This document shows, in pieces, positions 49,302 through 58,690 of a DNA stretch of 64,000 nucleotides (positions are counted from its first letter, which is position 1; every line of letters starts with the position of its first letter). Under the pieces are notes generated by a model that searched no databases, was not told the origin of the DNA, and saw only the letters and a program-made list of their open reading frames with translations. Both the position numbers and the translations under genes were made by a program. Source of the stretch: Nocardioides houyundeii (GTDB lineage: Bacteria; Actinomycetota; Actinomycetes; Propionibacteriales; Nocardioidaceae). Location of the stretch: positions 744,001 to 808,000 of the forward strand of contig NZ_CP025581.1 in NCBI RefSeq assembly GCF_002865585.1, given 5' to 3'.

Positions 49302-49323
49302 GTTCACCCGGCGTTCACGCCGC
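49302..49323 (+). promoter_or_regulatory. PHO box between senX3 and phoU
   Basis: Two adjacent 11-bp direct repeats, GTTCACCCGGC and GTTCACGCCGC (49302-49312 and 49313-49323), matching the actinobacterial PHO-box pattern G(G/T)TCA followed by a GC-rich spacer. They lie 61 bp from the senX3 start and 40 bp from the phoU start. They probably bind PhoP/RegX3. Confidence 0.82.
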
Positions 49324-49362
49324 GTCGTCTCCGCCCTCACCTGCGCTGCCTAGCGTGTGGGC

Positions 49363-50010
49363 ATGCGCGAAGCCTTCCATGACGAGCTCGACTCCGTTTT
49401 CGACGATCTCGTCGACCTCAGCAGCAAGGTGCAGGTGGCCGTCCAGGACGCCACGGCCGCCCTGCTCGGAGGCGACGCGGTGCTTGCGGAGCGCGTGATC
49501 GCCGCGGACCGGGAGATCGACCTGGGTCGGGAGCGGGTGGAGGACAAGGCCTTCGCGCTGCTCTCCCTGCAGGCGCCGGTGGCCGGCGACCTGCGCCTGG
49601 TGGTGGCGGCGCTGCGGATGGTCACCGAGCTGGAGCGGATGGGCGACCTGTCGGTGCACGTGGCCAAGATCGCGCGCTTGCGGGCTCCCCAGATCGCCGT
49701 CCCGGAGCAGGTGCGGCCCACGGTCAACCGGATGGCCGAGGTGGCCGCGGACATGGTCGGGCAGGTCGTGCAGATCATCGCCGAGCGGGACGTCGAGGCG
49801 GCCCACGCGCTGGCCCGCGACGACGAGGAGATGGACCTGCTGCGTCGTACCAGCTTCGCCATGCTGCTCTCCGACGACTGGGCCTACGGTGTCGGGGCCG
49901 CGGTGGACCTGGCACTGCTGGGGCGCTACTACGAGCGCATCGCCGACCACGCGGTGTCGGTGGGGACCCGCGTGGTGTTCGTGGTGACCGGCCAGCCGGT
50001 GCTCGGCTGA
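49363..50010 (+). CDS. phoU: Phosphate signalling complex protein PhoU
   Basis: A 215-residue protein of two helical PhoU repeats. The motif ERMGDLSVHVAKIARL is in the first repeat and YYERIADHAVSVGTRV in the second; these acidic clusters bind metal and the sensor. PhoU restrains the SenX3 kinase when phosphate is plentiful. The start is ATG 49363; a GTG two codons upstream is possible. It is divergent from senX3 and sits behind the PHO box. Confidence 0.92.
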   Translation: MREAFHDELDSVFDDLVDLSSKVQVAVQDATAALLGGDAVLAERVIAADREIDLGRERVEDKAFALLSLQAPVAGDLRLVVAALRMVTELERMGDLSVHVAKIARLRAPQIAVPEQVRPTVNRMAEVAADMVGQVVQIIAERDVEAAHALARDDEEMDLLRRTSFAMLLSDDWAYGVGAAVDLALLGRYYERIADHAVSVGTRVVFVVTGQPVLG

Positions 50011-50034
50011 CCCGTCCGAAGGAGCGGGGTCAGC
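50006..50034. terminator. Hairpin between convergent phoU and gpmA
   Basis: 8-bp stem GCTGACCC / GGGTCAGC around a 13-nt loop, covering the phoU stop codon and the end of gpmA. Confidence 0.65.
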
Positions 50035-50773
50035 GACCCTGGTTGGCGACCGCGGCCGCGGCGGCCGCGGCTGCCTGCGGGTCGAGGTAGCGGCCGCCGG
50101 GGGTGATCGGGCGCAGGTCCTCGTCCAGCTCGTATACCAGCGGCATGCCGGTGGGCACGTTGAGCCCGGCGATGTCCTCGTCGCTGATCTGGTCCAGGTG
50201 CTTGATCAGGGCGCGCAGGCTGTTGCCGTGCGCGGCGACCAGGACGGTGCGTCCGGCCTTCAGGTCCGGCACGATCTCGCCGTCCCAGTAGGGCAGGAAC
50301 CGGGCGATGACGTCCTTGAGGCACTCGGTGCGGGGGAGCTCCTCACCGAGGTCGGCGTACCGCGGGTCGCCGGACTGGGAGTAGGGGTCGGCGTCGTCCA
50401 GCGGCGGCGGCGGGGTGTCGAAGCTCCGGCGCCAGAGCATGAACTGCTCCTCGCCGTACTCCGCGAGCGTCTGCTTCTTGTCCTTGCCCTGCAGTGCTCC
50501 GTAGTGCCGCTCGTTGAGGCGCCAGGACCGCTTGACCGGGATCCAGTGACGGTCCGCGGCGTCGAGAGCCAGGCAGGCGGTGTTGATGGCGCGGCGCTGC
50601 AGCGAGGTGTGCACCACGTCGGGCAGTACGCCGGACTCGACGAGCAGCTCACCGCCCCGGACAGCCTCGGCGCGGCCCTTGTCCGTCAGGGCCACGTCGA
50701 CCCAGCCGGTGAACAGGTTCTTGGCGTTCCAGTCGCTCTCGCCGTGACGCAGCAGGACCAGGGTGTAGGTCAT
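50030..50773 (-). CDS. gpmA: 2,3-bisphosphoglycerate-dependent phosphoglycerate mutase
   Basis: A 247-residue d[23 protein letters not shown] holds the phosphohistidine; [16 protein letters not shown] and [16 protein letters not shown] the other catalytic residues. It interconverts 3- and 2-phosphoglycerate in glycolysis. GAGG lies 7 bp upstream of the ATG. The position next to senX3/regX3/phoU is the standard actinobacterial arrangement. Confidence 0.95.
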   Translation of the reverse strand: MTYTLVLLRHGESDWNAKNLFTGWVDVALTDKGRAEAVRGGELLVESGVLPDVVHTSLQRRAINTACLALDAADRHWIPVKRSWRLNERHYGALQGKDKKQTLAEYGEEQFMLWRRSFDTPPPPLDDADPYSQSGDPRYADLGEELPRTECLKDVIARFLPYWDGEIVPDLKAGRTVLVAAHGNSLRALIKHLDQISDEDIAGLNVPTGMPLVYELDEDLRPITPGGRYLDPQAAAAAAAAVANQGR

Positions 50774-50820
50774 TCGTCAGCCTCGCTCAGTGCAGGGGGC
50801 GTCGCCGCCCCGGGCGCGGA

Positions 50821-51342
50821 TCAGTGGGACTCGGGGGACTCGACCGTGCAGGTCGGGTCGCCGGCGGGCACGCCCGGCACGTCGGCGTAGTCGCCGCAGT
50901 TGAGACGGGAGGGGATGTTGACCGTGGCCTGCTCGCCGTTGGAGAAGGAGAAGGTCACCTCCACGAAGTCGCCGGGTGCGAAGTCGCCCGAGATGATGAT
51001 CGGGGTCTCGGACTTGGCGAGGTTGGCGAACCCCTTGGGCGGCAGCACGACCGGCTCGAGACCCTCGACCGTGAAGCCGGGCTCGTCACCGAGGACCTCG
51101 TCGAGGGTGACCTCGTCCTGGGTGGAGTTGTTGGACAGCCCGGCGATCAGCACGCCCTCGCCGCCTTCGGCGGTCACGATCACTCCGCCGAGGACGTCGA
51201 CCTCGCCGCTGCGGTGGTTGGCGCCCACCCCGGGGGTGTAGTCGCGGTCGGTGGCGTGATCGAAGCCACAGGAGCTCAGCACGGGGGCGAGAATGAGGGC
51301 CAGCGAAACGAGCGCGGTCCCGCGACGGTGGGGCATCTGCAT
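50821..51342 (-). CDS. Lipoprotein of unknown function
   Basis: A 173-residue protein with signal sequence and lipobox VLSSC near residue 23, then a mostly beta protein (GVIVTAEGGEGVLIAGLSNNS, GDFAPGDFVEVTFSF). Domains resemble the DUF4352/copper-chaperone-like secreted beta sandwiches of actinobacteria, without a firm match. Two starts are possible (51342, 51336). It is divergent from carD, conserved between gpmA and carD in related genomes as far as I recall. Confidence 0.7.
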   Translation of the reverse strand: MQMPHRRGTALVSLALILAPVLSSCGFDHATDRDYTPGVGANHRSGEVDVLGGVIVTAEGGEGVLIAGLSNNSTQDEVTLDEVLGDEPGFTVEGLEPVVLPPKGFANLAKSETPIIISGDFAPGDFVEVTFSFSNGEQATVNIPSRLNCGDYADVPGVPAGDPTCTVESPESH

Positions 51343-51421
51343 GGCTGACAGCCTAGCGCCGGGCGAGCCCAGGCTCGCGCGGGGCCTGGTTTGACGGATC
51401 CCGCCAAGCCGTGCGACCACA

Positions 51422-51434
51422 CGAACACACGTTC
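51422..51434. promoter_or_regulatory. Possible LexA (SOS) box upstream of carD
   Basis: CGAACACACGTTC matches the central part of the actinobacterial LexA site, TCGAAC-N4-GTTCGA, with mismatches in the outer bases. It lies between the divergent lipoprotein and carD genes. Confidence 0.4.
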
Positions 51435-51496
51435 TGTCAAGCCTGGATATGGCCTCTGACCTGCGCAAACGCTGGCGGGACCGTCTAAGAAACGTG

Positions 51497-51503
51497 TTAG
51501 ACT
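51497..51503 (+). promoter_or_regulatory. Probable -10 element of carD
   Basis: TTAGACT, 23 bp before the carD ATG and immediately upstream of a typical G-rich start region and AAAGGGG ribosome binding site. No good -35 is visible at the usual distance, which fits CarD/RbpA-assisted promoters. Confidence 0.4.
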
Positions 51504-51526
51504 GGTGGCCCGGAAAGGGGAACTGA

Positions 51527-52012
51527 ATGACTTTCACCGTTGGCGAAACGGTCGTCTACCCGAACCATGGGGCCGCAATCATCGAGGACATCGAGATGCG
51601 GACGATCAAGGGCGAGGCCCGCGAGTACCTGGTCCTGCGGATTGTGGCACAGCAGGACCTCGTCGTGCGCGTTCCTGCCTGCAACCTAGACCTGGTCGGT
51701 GTCCGCGACGTGGTGGACAAGGCTGGGCTGGACCGCGTGTTCGACGTGCTTCGTGCCGCGCACGTCGAGGAGCCGACCAACTGGTCGCGCCGCTACAAGG
51801 CTAACCTGGAGAAGCTGCACAGCGGCGACGTGATGAAGGTGTCGGAGGTCGTCCGCGACCTGTGGCGCCGTGAGCGTGACCGTGGCCTGTCGGCCGGCGA
51901 GAAGCGGATGCTGGCGAAGGCTCGCCAGATCCTGGTCTCCGAGCTGGCCCTGGCCGAGCACACCAACGAGGACAAGGCTGAGGCCATCCTCGACGAGGTG
52001 CTGGCTTCCTAG
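51527..52012 (+). CDS. carD: CarD-family transcriptional regulator
   Basis: A 161-residue protein. The N-terminal RNA-polymerase-interacting Tudor-like domain is [21 protein letters not shown], and the C-terminal helical DNA-binding part has [24 protein letters not shown]. CarD binds the RNA polymerase beta lobe and stabilises open complexes at many promoters, including rRNA. AAAGGGGAACTG precedes the ATG. A strong terminator follows. Confidence 0.96.
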   Translation: MTFTVGETVVYPNHGAAIIEDIEMRTIKGEAREYLVLRIVAQQDLVVRVPACNLDLVGVRDVVDKAGLDRVFDVLRAAHVEEPTNWSRRYKANLEKLHSGDVMKVSEVVRDLWRRERDRGLSAGEKRMLAKARQILVSELALAEHTNEDKAEAILDEVLAS

Positions 52013-52034
52013 AGGCAGCACCCTCCTGCTGCGG

Positions 52035-52067
52035 CGAGCCCCGACGACTACGCGTCGTCGGGGCTCG
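52035..52067 (+). terminator. Terminator after carD
   Basis: Perfect 14-bp stem CGAGCCCCGACGAC / GTCGTCGGGGCTCG with a TACGC loop, followed by TTGCGT, beginning 22 bp after the carD stop. Confidence 0.85.
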
Positions 52068-52122
52068 TTGCGTCTGGACCCCCACCGGGCGGTCGCCACG
52101 TGCCGCATACGGTGGGAGCACC

Positions 52123-52716
52123 ATGACCCAAGATCCCTACGACGTGCGTGACCCCTACGACGACCCCCAGGCCCTGGGACTGGTCCTCGAGCAGGGCCGC
52201 GGGTCGCTGCCCTTCGCCCTCATCCACGGCGAGGCGCTGGTGGCGTGCGCCGCCTGGGCCCTGGGCGACGCCGACGTCCGGCTCGTCGACGCCGACCTGG
52301 ACTGGGAGTCGATCCAGCTCAACGAGGCGCCGCTGGTGCTGCACGACCCGCTCTGCCCGATGACGCCGGCCTCGTTCATCGCCACCTGCGTCTCCGAGGC
52401 GCTCGCCACCGGCGCCGTGGTGGTGGGGGCGCGGCCCGTCACCGACACCGTCAAGCACGTCGAGGACTCGGTGGTGGGGACCACCGTGGATCGCGAGGCG
52501 CTGCGCGTCGTCTGCTCGCCGATCGTGCTGCCCGCGCAGGTCGTCGCCAGTCTGCCCGGCCCGCCGGACCCCGACTTCGCCCGCGCGGTCTCCAGCCTGG
52601 CCGCGGAGCACGAGGTGACCTTCCTCGAGGCCCCGCCCGAGGCGCGCCGGGTCGCCTCCGCCGACGACGTGGCGGTGCTGGAGGCGCTCACCGCCGATCG
52701 GCCGCGGGTGCGCTGA
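52123..52716 (+). CDS. IspD-like nucleotidyltransferase paralogue lacking the substrate-binding N-terminus
   Basis: A 197-residue protein. VVVGARPVTDTVKHVEDSVVGTTVDREALRVVCSPIVLPAQVVA and VTFLEAPPEARRVASADDVAVLEAL follow the layout of the second half of IspD cytidylyltransferases. The N-terminal nucleotide motif (G-x-G-x-R...K) present in the neighbouring true IspD is missing, so it is unlikely to be an active cytidylyltransferase. It is tail-to-tail with ispD at 52766. It could be a regulatory or degenerate paralogue. I am moderately sure of the relationship. Confidence 0.65.
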   Translation: MTQDPYDVRDPYDDPQALGLVLEQGRGSLPFALIHGEALVACAAWALGDADVRLVDADLDWESIQLNEAPLVLHDPLCPMTPASFIATCVSEALATGAVVVGARPVTDTVKHVEDSVVGTTVDREALRVVCSPIVLPAQVVASLPGPPDPDFARAVSSLAAEHEVTFLEAPPEARRVASADDVAVLEALTADRPRVR

Positions 52717-52765
52717 CGCTGCGGCGCATGTGCGCGGTTTGGGCGGTGGCCGGTGCCTGGCGCCC

Positions 52766-53476
52766 TCAGGCCCTCGGCAGCAGGGCCTCGGCCAGGGCGA
52801 CGTCCTCGGGATGGGTCACCTTGAGGTTCAGCGAGGTGGACAGGACCGCGACCACCCGGAGCCCGGGCTGGTAGCGCTCCAGCGAGCTCGCCGTGTCCGT
52901 GCCCTCGAACCCGTCCGCGTCGGCCTGGGCGTACGCCGCCAGCAGCGGCGCGGCGCGGAAGGCCTGGGGCGTCTGCACCCCGGCGAGCCCGGCCGCGACC
53001 GCGGAGCCGTCCGCGCCGACCAGGCCGACGGCGGGCACCACCGGCAGGGCGCCCCCGTGCTCCGCGGCGGCGGCGATGGTGCGGGTGAACAGCTCGCCGG
53101 GAGCCAGCGGCCGGGCGCCGTCGTGGATGGCGACCACCTCGACCTCGCCCGCCTCGACCAGGGGGGCCACCGCGCGCAGCGCCGCCGACTCCGAGGCATG
53201 CCGGGTCGCGCCGCCGGTGACCAGCACGACCTCCACCTCGCCGGCGACCGGCAGGTGCGGAGCGAGGGCCTCGGCCACCAGCTGCTCCTCGCCGGGACGG
53301 GCGACGACGACCACCCGGCGTACGTCGGGGACGGTGAGCGCCGTGCGCACCGAGCGGGCCAGGACCGGCATGCCGGCCAGGTGCAGCAGCACCTTGTTGA
53401 CCGGGACGCCGTCCACGGTCGCGCCGACCCGGGACCCCGAGCCGGCGCCGAGGATCACGACTGCGGAGGTGGGCAC
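52766..53476 (-). CDS. ispD: 2-C-methyl-D-erythritol 4-phosphate cytidylyltransferase
   Basis: A 236-residue cytidylyltransferase. [30 protein letters not shown] is the nucleotide-binding start (G rather than the usual AAG), with AIHDGARPL and [14 protein letters not shown] at the substrate site and [13 protein letters not shown] near the end. It makes CDP-methylerythritol in the non-mevalonate isoprenoid pathway. The GTG start at 53476 is chosen by homology. Downstream ispF, usual in actinobacteria, is not present here. Confidence 0.9.
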   Translation of the reverse strand: MPTSAVVILGAGSGSRVGATVDGVPVNKVLLHLAGMPVLARSVRTALTVPDVRRVVVVARPGEEQLVAEALAPHLPVAGEVEVVLVTGGATRHASESAALRAVAPLVEAGEVEVVAIHDGARPLAPGELFTRTIAAAAEHGGALPVVPAVGLVGADGSAVAAGLAGVQTPQAFRAAPLLAAYAQADADGFEGTDTASSLERYQPGLRVVAVLSTSLNLKVTHPEDVALAEALLPRA

Positions 53477-53614
53477 GCCGAGAGGATACGCAGCCGGTCC
53501 GCAACCCTGTCGGCTGCGGGTCGCGTGCACCGCGCGACCCATTGTGCGAATCCGGCCACGGGGGAGAGCGGGCCGCCCTACGCTCGATTTCGTGCCGAGC
53601 CTGGGAGGACCCAC

Positions 53615-54490
53615 GTGCGCCTGACCCGCGTCTGCCTCGTCGCGCCCGTCGCCGCCCTGGTGCTGGGCGCGCTCGCCGTGACCTCCGCCCCGGCCGGTCC
53701 GGCGCTCGCCGCCGTCACCGACTGGGACCCCGGGGACGACACCCGCAACAACGCCACCGGCGACGTCGCCCTGCTGAGCCCGGTGCTGCCGCCCATGGTG
53801 CGCGGACAGGCCGGCTGGGTCTCCCTGCTGTGGAGCACCGAGACCGACGTCTGCGAGGTGCGGGCGACCGCGCGGACCAGCTCCGGCGAGGTCGGCTACC
53901 CCGCCAACACCGCGTCGTACTCCTCCTTCTACGTCAACGACGCGCTGGCCGAGGGCAACCTGGACTTCACCGCCTTCCGGGTCAAGGCCCCCAGCTCGGG
54001 CCCGATGAAGGTCGCCGTCGAGGTCCGCTACACCCGGCTGGCCAGCTCGTTGACCCTGCGCAAGTTCGACGACCTGGTGCGCAAGGACGTCCGAGGTGCC
54101 GACTGCTCGGGCGTCACCGGCAGCCGGACCTTCACCATCGACGTGCCGCTGCTGGACACCCTGGGACCACCGGTGGTCGCCCTGACGCCGCAGGTCACCG
54201 TGCGGGCCGGGAGCCCCACCTGGGTCGACCTCTCCTGGCGGGGCAACACCCCGGGGATGAGCAACGTGCGGGTCACCCTGGCGCCGCCCGCGGGGCTGTC
54301 GGTGGTCTACCCCGGCGACGGGGCCTCCAGCGGCCTGGCCAAGGACGCCGACCTCGCCGTGGCGTCCACCGACTCCTCCGGCGTCCGGCTGGCGGCAGCC
54401 AAGCCCGGCCTGTTCACCGTGCCCGTCACCCTCACCTGGGGCAGCACGGGCCGGTGGACCGGCTCGTTGCGGGTCAAGGTCCTGCCGTGA
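53615..54490 (+). CDS. Secreted protein of unknown function
   Basis: A 291-residue protein with a Sec signal peptide ([26 protein letters not shown], AxA cleavage). The mature part is beta-rich ([85 protein letters not shown]), like immunoglobulin-like surface domains. No family is recognised. The GTG start follows GGAGG. The stop overlaps the next gene (GTGA). Confidence 0.8.
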   Translation: MRLTRVCLVAPVAALVLGALAVTSAPAGPALAAVTDWDPGDDTRNNATGDVALLSPVLPPMVRGQAGWVSLLWSTETDVCEVRATARTSSGEVGYPANTASYSSFYVNDALAEGNLDFTAFRVKAPSSGPMKVAVEVRYTRLASSLTLRKFDDLVRKDVRGADCSGVTGSRTFTIDVPLLDTLGPPVVALTPQVTVRAGSPTWVDLSWRGNTPGMSNVRVTLAPPAGLSVVYPGDGASSGLAKDADLAVASTDSSGVRLAAAKPGLFTVPVTLTWGSTGRWTGSLRVKVLP

Positions 54491-54867
54491 CCCGCGTGGT
54501 ACGTCGCCTGGCTGCGGTCGCCGCGCTGGCGCTGCTGGCGACCGGGTGCAGCACCGCTCCCGAGCCGCGCACCGAGCCGAGCGCCGACCGTGCGGTCGAG
54601 GAGTCGTCGCCCGGGGCCACCTCGACGTCGTCGCCCCCGGTGCCCACCGGCCAGGTGCGGGCCGAGTTCGTCGCGACCATGAGCCGTCACCTCTGCCGCG
54701 CCCAGGACACCGTCTACGACGACCCGGGGGCGCTGGCCGACGCGCACCGGTCGCTGCCCGAGTTCGCCACCATCACCGAGTCCCAGGCCGCCGCCCTGGT
54801 GGAGGCGCTCAGCACCGACGCCCCGCTGACCGCCGAGCTGACCGCAGCGGTGCGGTCCTGCACCTGA
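54487..54867 (+). CDS. Small lipoprotein, coupled to the secreted protein
   Basis: A 126-residue lipoprotein with lipobox LLATGC at residues ~16-21, then a Ser/Pro/Thr-rich linker and a helical C-terminal domain ([21 protein letters not shown], two Cys). It overlaps the upstream gene by 4 bp and may anchor or assist that secreted protein. No family is recognised. Confidence 0.75.
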   Translation: MTRVVRRLAAVAALALLATGCSTAPEPRTEPSADRAVEESSPGATSTSSPPVPTGQVRAEFVATMSRHLCRAQDTVYDDPGALADAHRSLPEFATITESQAAALVEALSTDAPLTAELTAAVRSCT

Positions 54868-54948
54868 GCCCGGCAGCCTCCAGGCGAGGCCCGGGTGCGG
54901 CCCGGGTGCGGCCCGTGTGAGGTCGTGAGCACCTGTTGACCCACGCGT

Positions 54949-54985
54949 GAAACATCCAGGGGGCAGCGCGAAACATCGACGTTGC
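54949..54985 (+). promoter_or_regulatory. GAAAC-type motifs upstream of narK (possible GlnR sites)
   Basis: GAAAC at 54949-54953 and 54970-54974, the second followed after 6 bp by GTTGC. The actinobacterial GlnR box alternates GTnAC and GAAAC at 11-bp steps; this is a weak match, expected in front of nitrogen genes. Confidence 0.35.
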
Positions 54986-55027
54986 ACGCTGGCTCAGCAA
55001 TCACGGCTGAGTCACCCGGAGGACACG

Positions 55028-56548
55028 ATGGCGACGACCCAAGCGACGACCCAAGCGACGACCCAAGCGACGACCCAAGCTACGACCCATGCAATGACCC
55101 ACCGCAGCGCCCGCTGGATCGACGACTGGCACCCCGAGGACCCCGACTTCTGGGAGAACGGCGGCCGTCAGGTCGCCCGACGCAACCTGATCTGGTCGAT
55201 CTTCGCCGAGCACCTGGGGTTCTCGGTGTGGCTGATCTGGAGCGTCTCCTCGGCGTTCCTGCTCGCCCAGGGTTTCGAGTTCACCGCCCAGCAGCTGTTC
55301 CTGCTGGTGGCGCTGCCCAACCTGGTCGGCTCCCTGCTGCGGCTGCCCTACACCTTCGCCGTGCCCCGCTTCGGCGGGCGCAACTGGACCATCGTCAGCG
55401 CGCTGCTGCTGCTGGTGCCGACGCTGCTCTTCGCCCACTTCGTGCAGCGGCCGGAGACGCCGTACTGGGTGTTCTGCGCGATCGCGGCGACCGCCGGCTT
55501 CGGCGGCGGCAACTTCGCCTCCTCGATGGCGAACATCAACTTCTTCTACCCCTCGGCCAAGAAGGGCGCGGCGCTGGGCCTCAACGCGGCCGGCGGCAAC
55601 CTCGGGGTGGCCCTGATCCAGCTGCTGCTGCCGGTGATCGTGGGCGGCGCCGGGATCTTCGGACTGGTCAAGGCCAGCCAGGACGGCGTCAACCTGGAGC
55701 GCGCCGCCTACGTGTACGCCGCGCTGGCCGTGGTCGCCGCGCTCGCCGCGTTCCTGTGGATGGACAACCTGAGCTCCGCGGTCTCCAAGCCGCGCGAGCA
55801 GCTGCAGGTGGTGAAGAACCGCCAGACCTGGGTGATGTCGTTCCTCTACGTCGGCACCTTCGGCTCCTTCATCGGCTACTCCGCGGCGATGCCGCTGCTC
55901 ATCAAGATCAACTTCTGGGTGCCGGAGCCGGCGCCGCTGGGCACCGGCATCTTCTTCGCCTACTACGCCTTCCTGGGCGCGGGCGTCGGCTCGATCACCC
56001 GCCCCTTCGGCGGCTGGCTCGCCGACCGGCTCGGCGGGGCGCGGGTGACGTTGGCGGCGTTCGCGGGACTCGTGGTGTTCACCCTGGCGGTGCTGTGGAC
56101 CCTGACCCAGCTCACCCCCAACCCGACCGCGGACCCCGCCATCGCCCTGGACAACAAGTCCTGGTTCGGCTGGTTCCTGGGCTTCTTCCTGTGCATCTTC
56201 GCCTGCACCGGCATCGGCAACGGGTCGACGTACAAGATGATCCCCTCGATCTTCCGGATCGCCGCGGAGCAGGCGACCACCCCGCACACCGCGGAGCGGA
56301 CCGCCGCCCTGCACGAGGCCACCAAGCAGTCCTCGGCCGCCATCGGCGTGATCGGTGCGGTGGGGGCCATCGGCGGCTTCCTGATCCCGCTGGCCTTCTC
56401 GGCCCCGTGGGTCGAGGACCCGATGTCGGCGACCAAGGGCGCCTTCGTGGTCTTCACCGGGTTCTACCTCGCCTGCGCCGCCGTCACCTACGGCGTGTTC
56501 CTGCGCCGCCGCTCGGGCGTGACCAGCCTGGCCAGCGCGAGCGTCTGA
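55028..56548 (+). CDS. narK: Nitrate/nitrite transporter (NarK/NasA, MFS)
   Basis: A 506-residue MFS transporter. The nitrate signature regions are present: FGGGNFASSMANINFFYPSAKKGAALGLNAAGGNLG and FFAYYAFLGAGVGSITRPFGGWLADRLGG. About twelve membrane segments. The start at 55028 has GGAGGACACG upstream; the N-terminus before the conserved part is a repeat of ATTQ. It feeds nitrate to the reductase downstream. Narrow spacing with the nitrate reductase gene suggests co-transcription. Confidence 0.94.
   Translation: MATTQATTQATTQATTQATTHAMTHRSARWIDDWHPEDPDFWENGGRQVARRNLIWSIFAEHLGFSVWLIWSVSSAFLLAQGFEFTAQQLFLLVALPNLVGSLLRLPYTFAVPRFGGRNWTIVSALLLLVPTLLFAHFVQRPETPYWVFCAIAATAGFGGGNFASSMANINFFYPSAKKGAALGLNAAGGNLGVALIQLLLPVIVGGAGIFGLVKASQDGVNLERAAYVYAALAVVAALAAFLWMDNLSSAVSKPREQLQVVKNRQTWVMSFLYVGTFGSFIGYSAAMPLLIKINFWVPEPAPLGTGIFFAYYAFLGAGVGSITRPFGGWLADRLGGARVTLAAFAGLVVFTLAVLWTLTQLTPNPTADPAIALDNKSWFGWFLGFFLCIFACTGIGNGSTYKMIPSIFRIAAEQATTPHTAERTAALHEATKQSSAAIGVIGAVGAIGGFLIPLAFSAPWVEDPMSATKGAFVVFTGFYLACAAVTYGVFLRRRSGVTSLASASV
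55031..55102 (+). repeat. 12-bp tandem repeat at the start of narK
   Basis: Six units based on GCGACGACCCAA, four perfect (55031-55078) and two degenerate, directly after the start codon, encoding ATTQ repeats and then ATTH AMTH. In-frame and not disruptive. Confidence 0.9.
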
Positions 56549-56551
56549 GTG

Positions 56552-58690
56552 ATGACGTCGGTGACCACGCACTGCCCCTACTGCTCGCTGCAGTGCGGCA
56601 TGCGGCTGACGGGGCGTCGCAGCCTGGAGGTCTCGGCCTGGGAGGAGTTCGAGGTCAACGAGGGCAAGCTGTGCCGCAAGGGCTGGAGCGCCGCCGGCCT
56701 GCACGGCAGCCGGGAGCGGCTCACCACCCCGCTGCTGCGGGACCGGGCGACCGGGGAGTTCCGGGCCGTCGGGTGGGACGAGGCGCTCGACCTGGTGGCG
56801 GCGCGGATCGGTGCGCTGCAGGCCGTCCACGGCTCAGACGCGGTGGCCGTGTTCGGCGGCGGTGGGCTGACCAACGAGAAGGCCTACCAGCTGGGCAAGT
56901 TCGCCCGCGCGGTGCTCCGCACCAGCCAGATCGACTACAACGGGCGGTGGTGCATGTCGTCGGCCGCCTCGGCCGGTACCCGGGCGCTGGGCCTGGACCG
57001 CGGGCTGCCGTTCCCGCTGGCCGACGTGGAGCGCACCGACGTGCTGGTGCTGGTGGGGTCCAACCTGGCCGAGACCATGCCGCCCGCGGCCCGGCACCTG
57101 GACCGGCTGCGCGAGCGCGGCGGCCGGGTCGTGGTCATCGACCCCCGTCGTACGCCGACCGCGGAGCGCGCTGACCTCTTCGTGCAGCCCGTGCCGGGCA
57201 CCGACCTGGCCCTGGCGCTCGGCGTGCTGCACGTGCTGGTCGCCTCGGGCGCGGTCGACGCCGACTACCTCGCCTCCCGGACCACCGGGTTCGCAGGCGT
57301 CCGGGACTCGGTGGCCGCGTGGTGGCCGGAGCGGGTCGAGCGGGTCACCGGGGTGGGGGCCGACCAGGTGCGCGAGCTGGCCGCGCTGCTCGCCTCCCGG
57401 GTGCGCGCCGGTGGTCCCGGCGACCCGGGCGAGCGGGCTCGGGTGATGGTGCTGACGGCACGCGGGGCCGAGCAGCACAGCACCGGCTCGGACACGGTGC
57501 TGGCCTGGATCAACGTGGCGCTGGCCCTGGGCCAGTGCGGCCGGGAGTACGCCGGCTACGGCTGCCTCACCGGCCAGGGCAACGGGCAGGGTGGCCGCGA
57601 GCACGGGCAGAAGGCCGACCAGCTGCCCGGCTACCGCTCGATCACCGACCCCGCCGCCCGGGCGCACGTGGCCGGCGTCTGGGGGGTGGACCCGGAGTCC
57701 CTGCCCGGCAAGGGCCGCTCCGCCTACGAGCTGCTGATGGCGCTCGGCACCGAGGACGGTCCGAAGGCGATGCTGGTGCACGGCTCCAACATCGTGCTCT
57801 CCGCGCCCAACGCGGCGGTGGTGGCCGAGCGGCTGGCCGCCCTGGACCTGTTGGTGGTGGCCGACATCGTGCTCTCGGAGACCGCGGCCCTGGCCGACGT
57901 GGTGCTCCCGGTGACCCAGTGGGCCGAGGAGAGCGGCACCATGACCAACCTGGAGGGCCGGGTGATCCTGCGCCAGCGGGCGGTCACCCCGCCGGCCGGG
58001 GTCCGCACCGACCTGGAGGTGCTGGCCGGCCTCGCGGCCCGCCTCGGCAGCCCGGTCGAGCTCGCGACCGACCCCGAGGAGGTCTTCACCGAGCTCCGGG
58101 CAGCGTCGGCGGGAGGGCCCGCTGACTACTCCGGCATCACCTGGCAGCGGATCCGCGACGAGCAGGGGGTGTTCTGGCCCTGCCCGGACGGCCCGACGCC
58201 GCATCCCGGGACGCCGCGGATGTTCCTCGAGCGGTTCGGCCATCCCGACGGTCTGGCTCGTTTCCACGTGGTCGAGCACCGCGGACCGGCCGAGGTCCCC
58301 GACGAGGACTATCCGGTGCACCTGACCACCGGCCGGGTGCTCGCGCAGTACCAGTCGGGCGCCCAGACCCGGCGGATCCGGGACCTCCCCGACACCGGAC
58401 CCTTCGTCGAGCTGCACCCGCTGCTCGCCATGCGGCTCGGGACCTGCGACGGAGAGCCCGTCGAGGTCACCACCAGGCGCGGGACGATGGTCGCGCCCGC
58501 ACGGGTCAGCGAGGCGATCCGCCCCGACACCGTCTTCGTGCCCTTCCACTGGGCCGGGGTCAACCGGCTCACCAACGACGCCCTGGACCCCGCGTCTCGG
58601 ATGCCGGAGTTCAAGGCCTGCGCGGCGCGGGTCGCGGTGGCTCCTGCCGTCCTCCCCAGCGGGGTGGAACCGGTGGAGGTGCCGGCATGA
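56552..58690 (+). CDS. Assimilatory nitrate reductase catalytic subunit (molybdopterin oxidoreductase)
   Basis: A 712-residue Mo-bis-MGD enzyme. The N-terminal 4Fe-4S cluster ligands are CPYCSLQC and the later C in GKLCRKGW. The Mo-coordinating Cys is in YNGRWCMSSAASAG, as in NasA/NapA. The C-terminal MGD domain has VHLTTGRVLAQYQSGAQTRR. It reduces nitrate to nitrite in the cytoplasm. ATG 56552 or GTG 56549, directly after narK. It is coupled to the reductase partner by ATGA. Confidence 0.93.
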   Translation: MTSVTTHCPYCSLQCGMRLTGRRSLEVSAWEEFEVNEGKLCRKGWSAAGLHGSRERLTTPLLRDRATGEFRAVGWDEALDLVAARIGALQAVHGSDAVAVFGGGGLTNEKAYQLGKFARAVLRTSQIDYNGRWCMSSAASAGTRALGLDRGLPFPLADVERTDVLVLVGSNLAETMPPAARHLDRLRERGGRVVVIDPRRTPTAERADLFVQPVPGTDLALALGVLHVLVASGAVDADYLASRTTGFAGVRDSVAAWWPERVERVTGVGADQVRELAALLASRVRAGGPGDPGERARVMVLTARGAEQHSTGSDTVLAWINVALALGQCGREYAGYGCLTGQGNGQGGREHGQKADQLPGYRSITDPAARAHVAGVWGVDPESLPGKGRSAYELLMALGTEDGPKAMLVHGSNIVLSAPNAAVVAERLAALDLLVVADIVLSETAALADVVLPVTQWAEESGTMTNLEGRVILRQRAVTPPAGVRTDLEVLAGLAARLGSPVELATDPEEVFTELRAASAGGPADYSGITWQRIRDEQGVFWPCPDGPTPHPGTPRMFLERFGHPDGLARFHVVEHRGPAEVPDEDYPVHLTTGRVLAQYQSGAQTRRIRDLPDTGPFVELHPLLAMRLGTCDGEPVEVTTRRGTMVAPARVSEAIRPDTVFVPFHWAGVNRLTNDALDPASRMPEFKACAARVAVAPAVLPSGVEPVEVPA

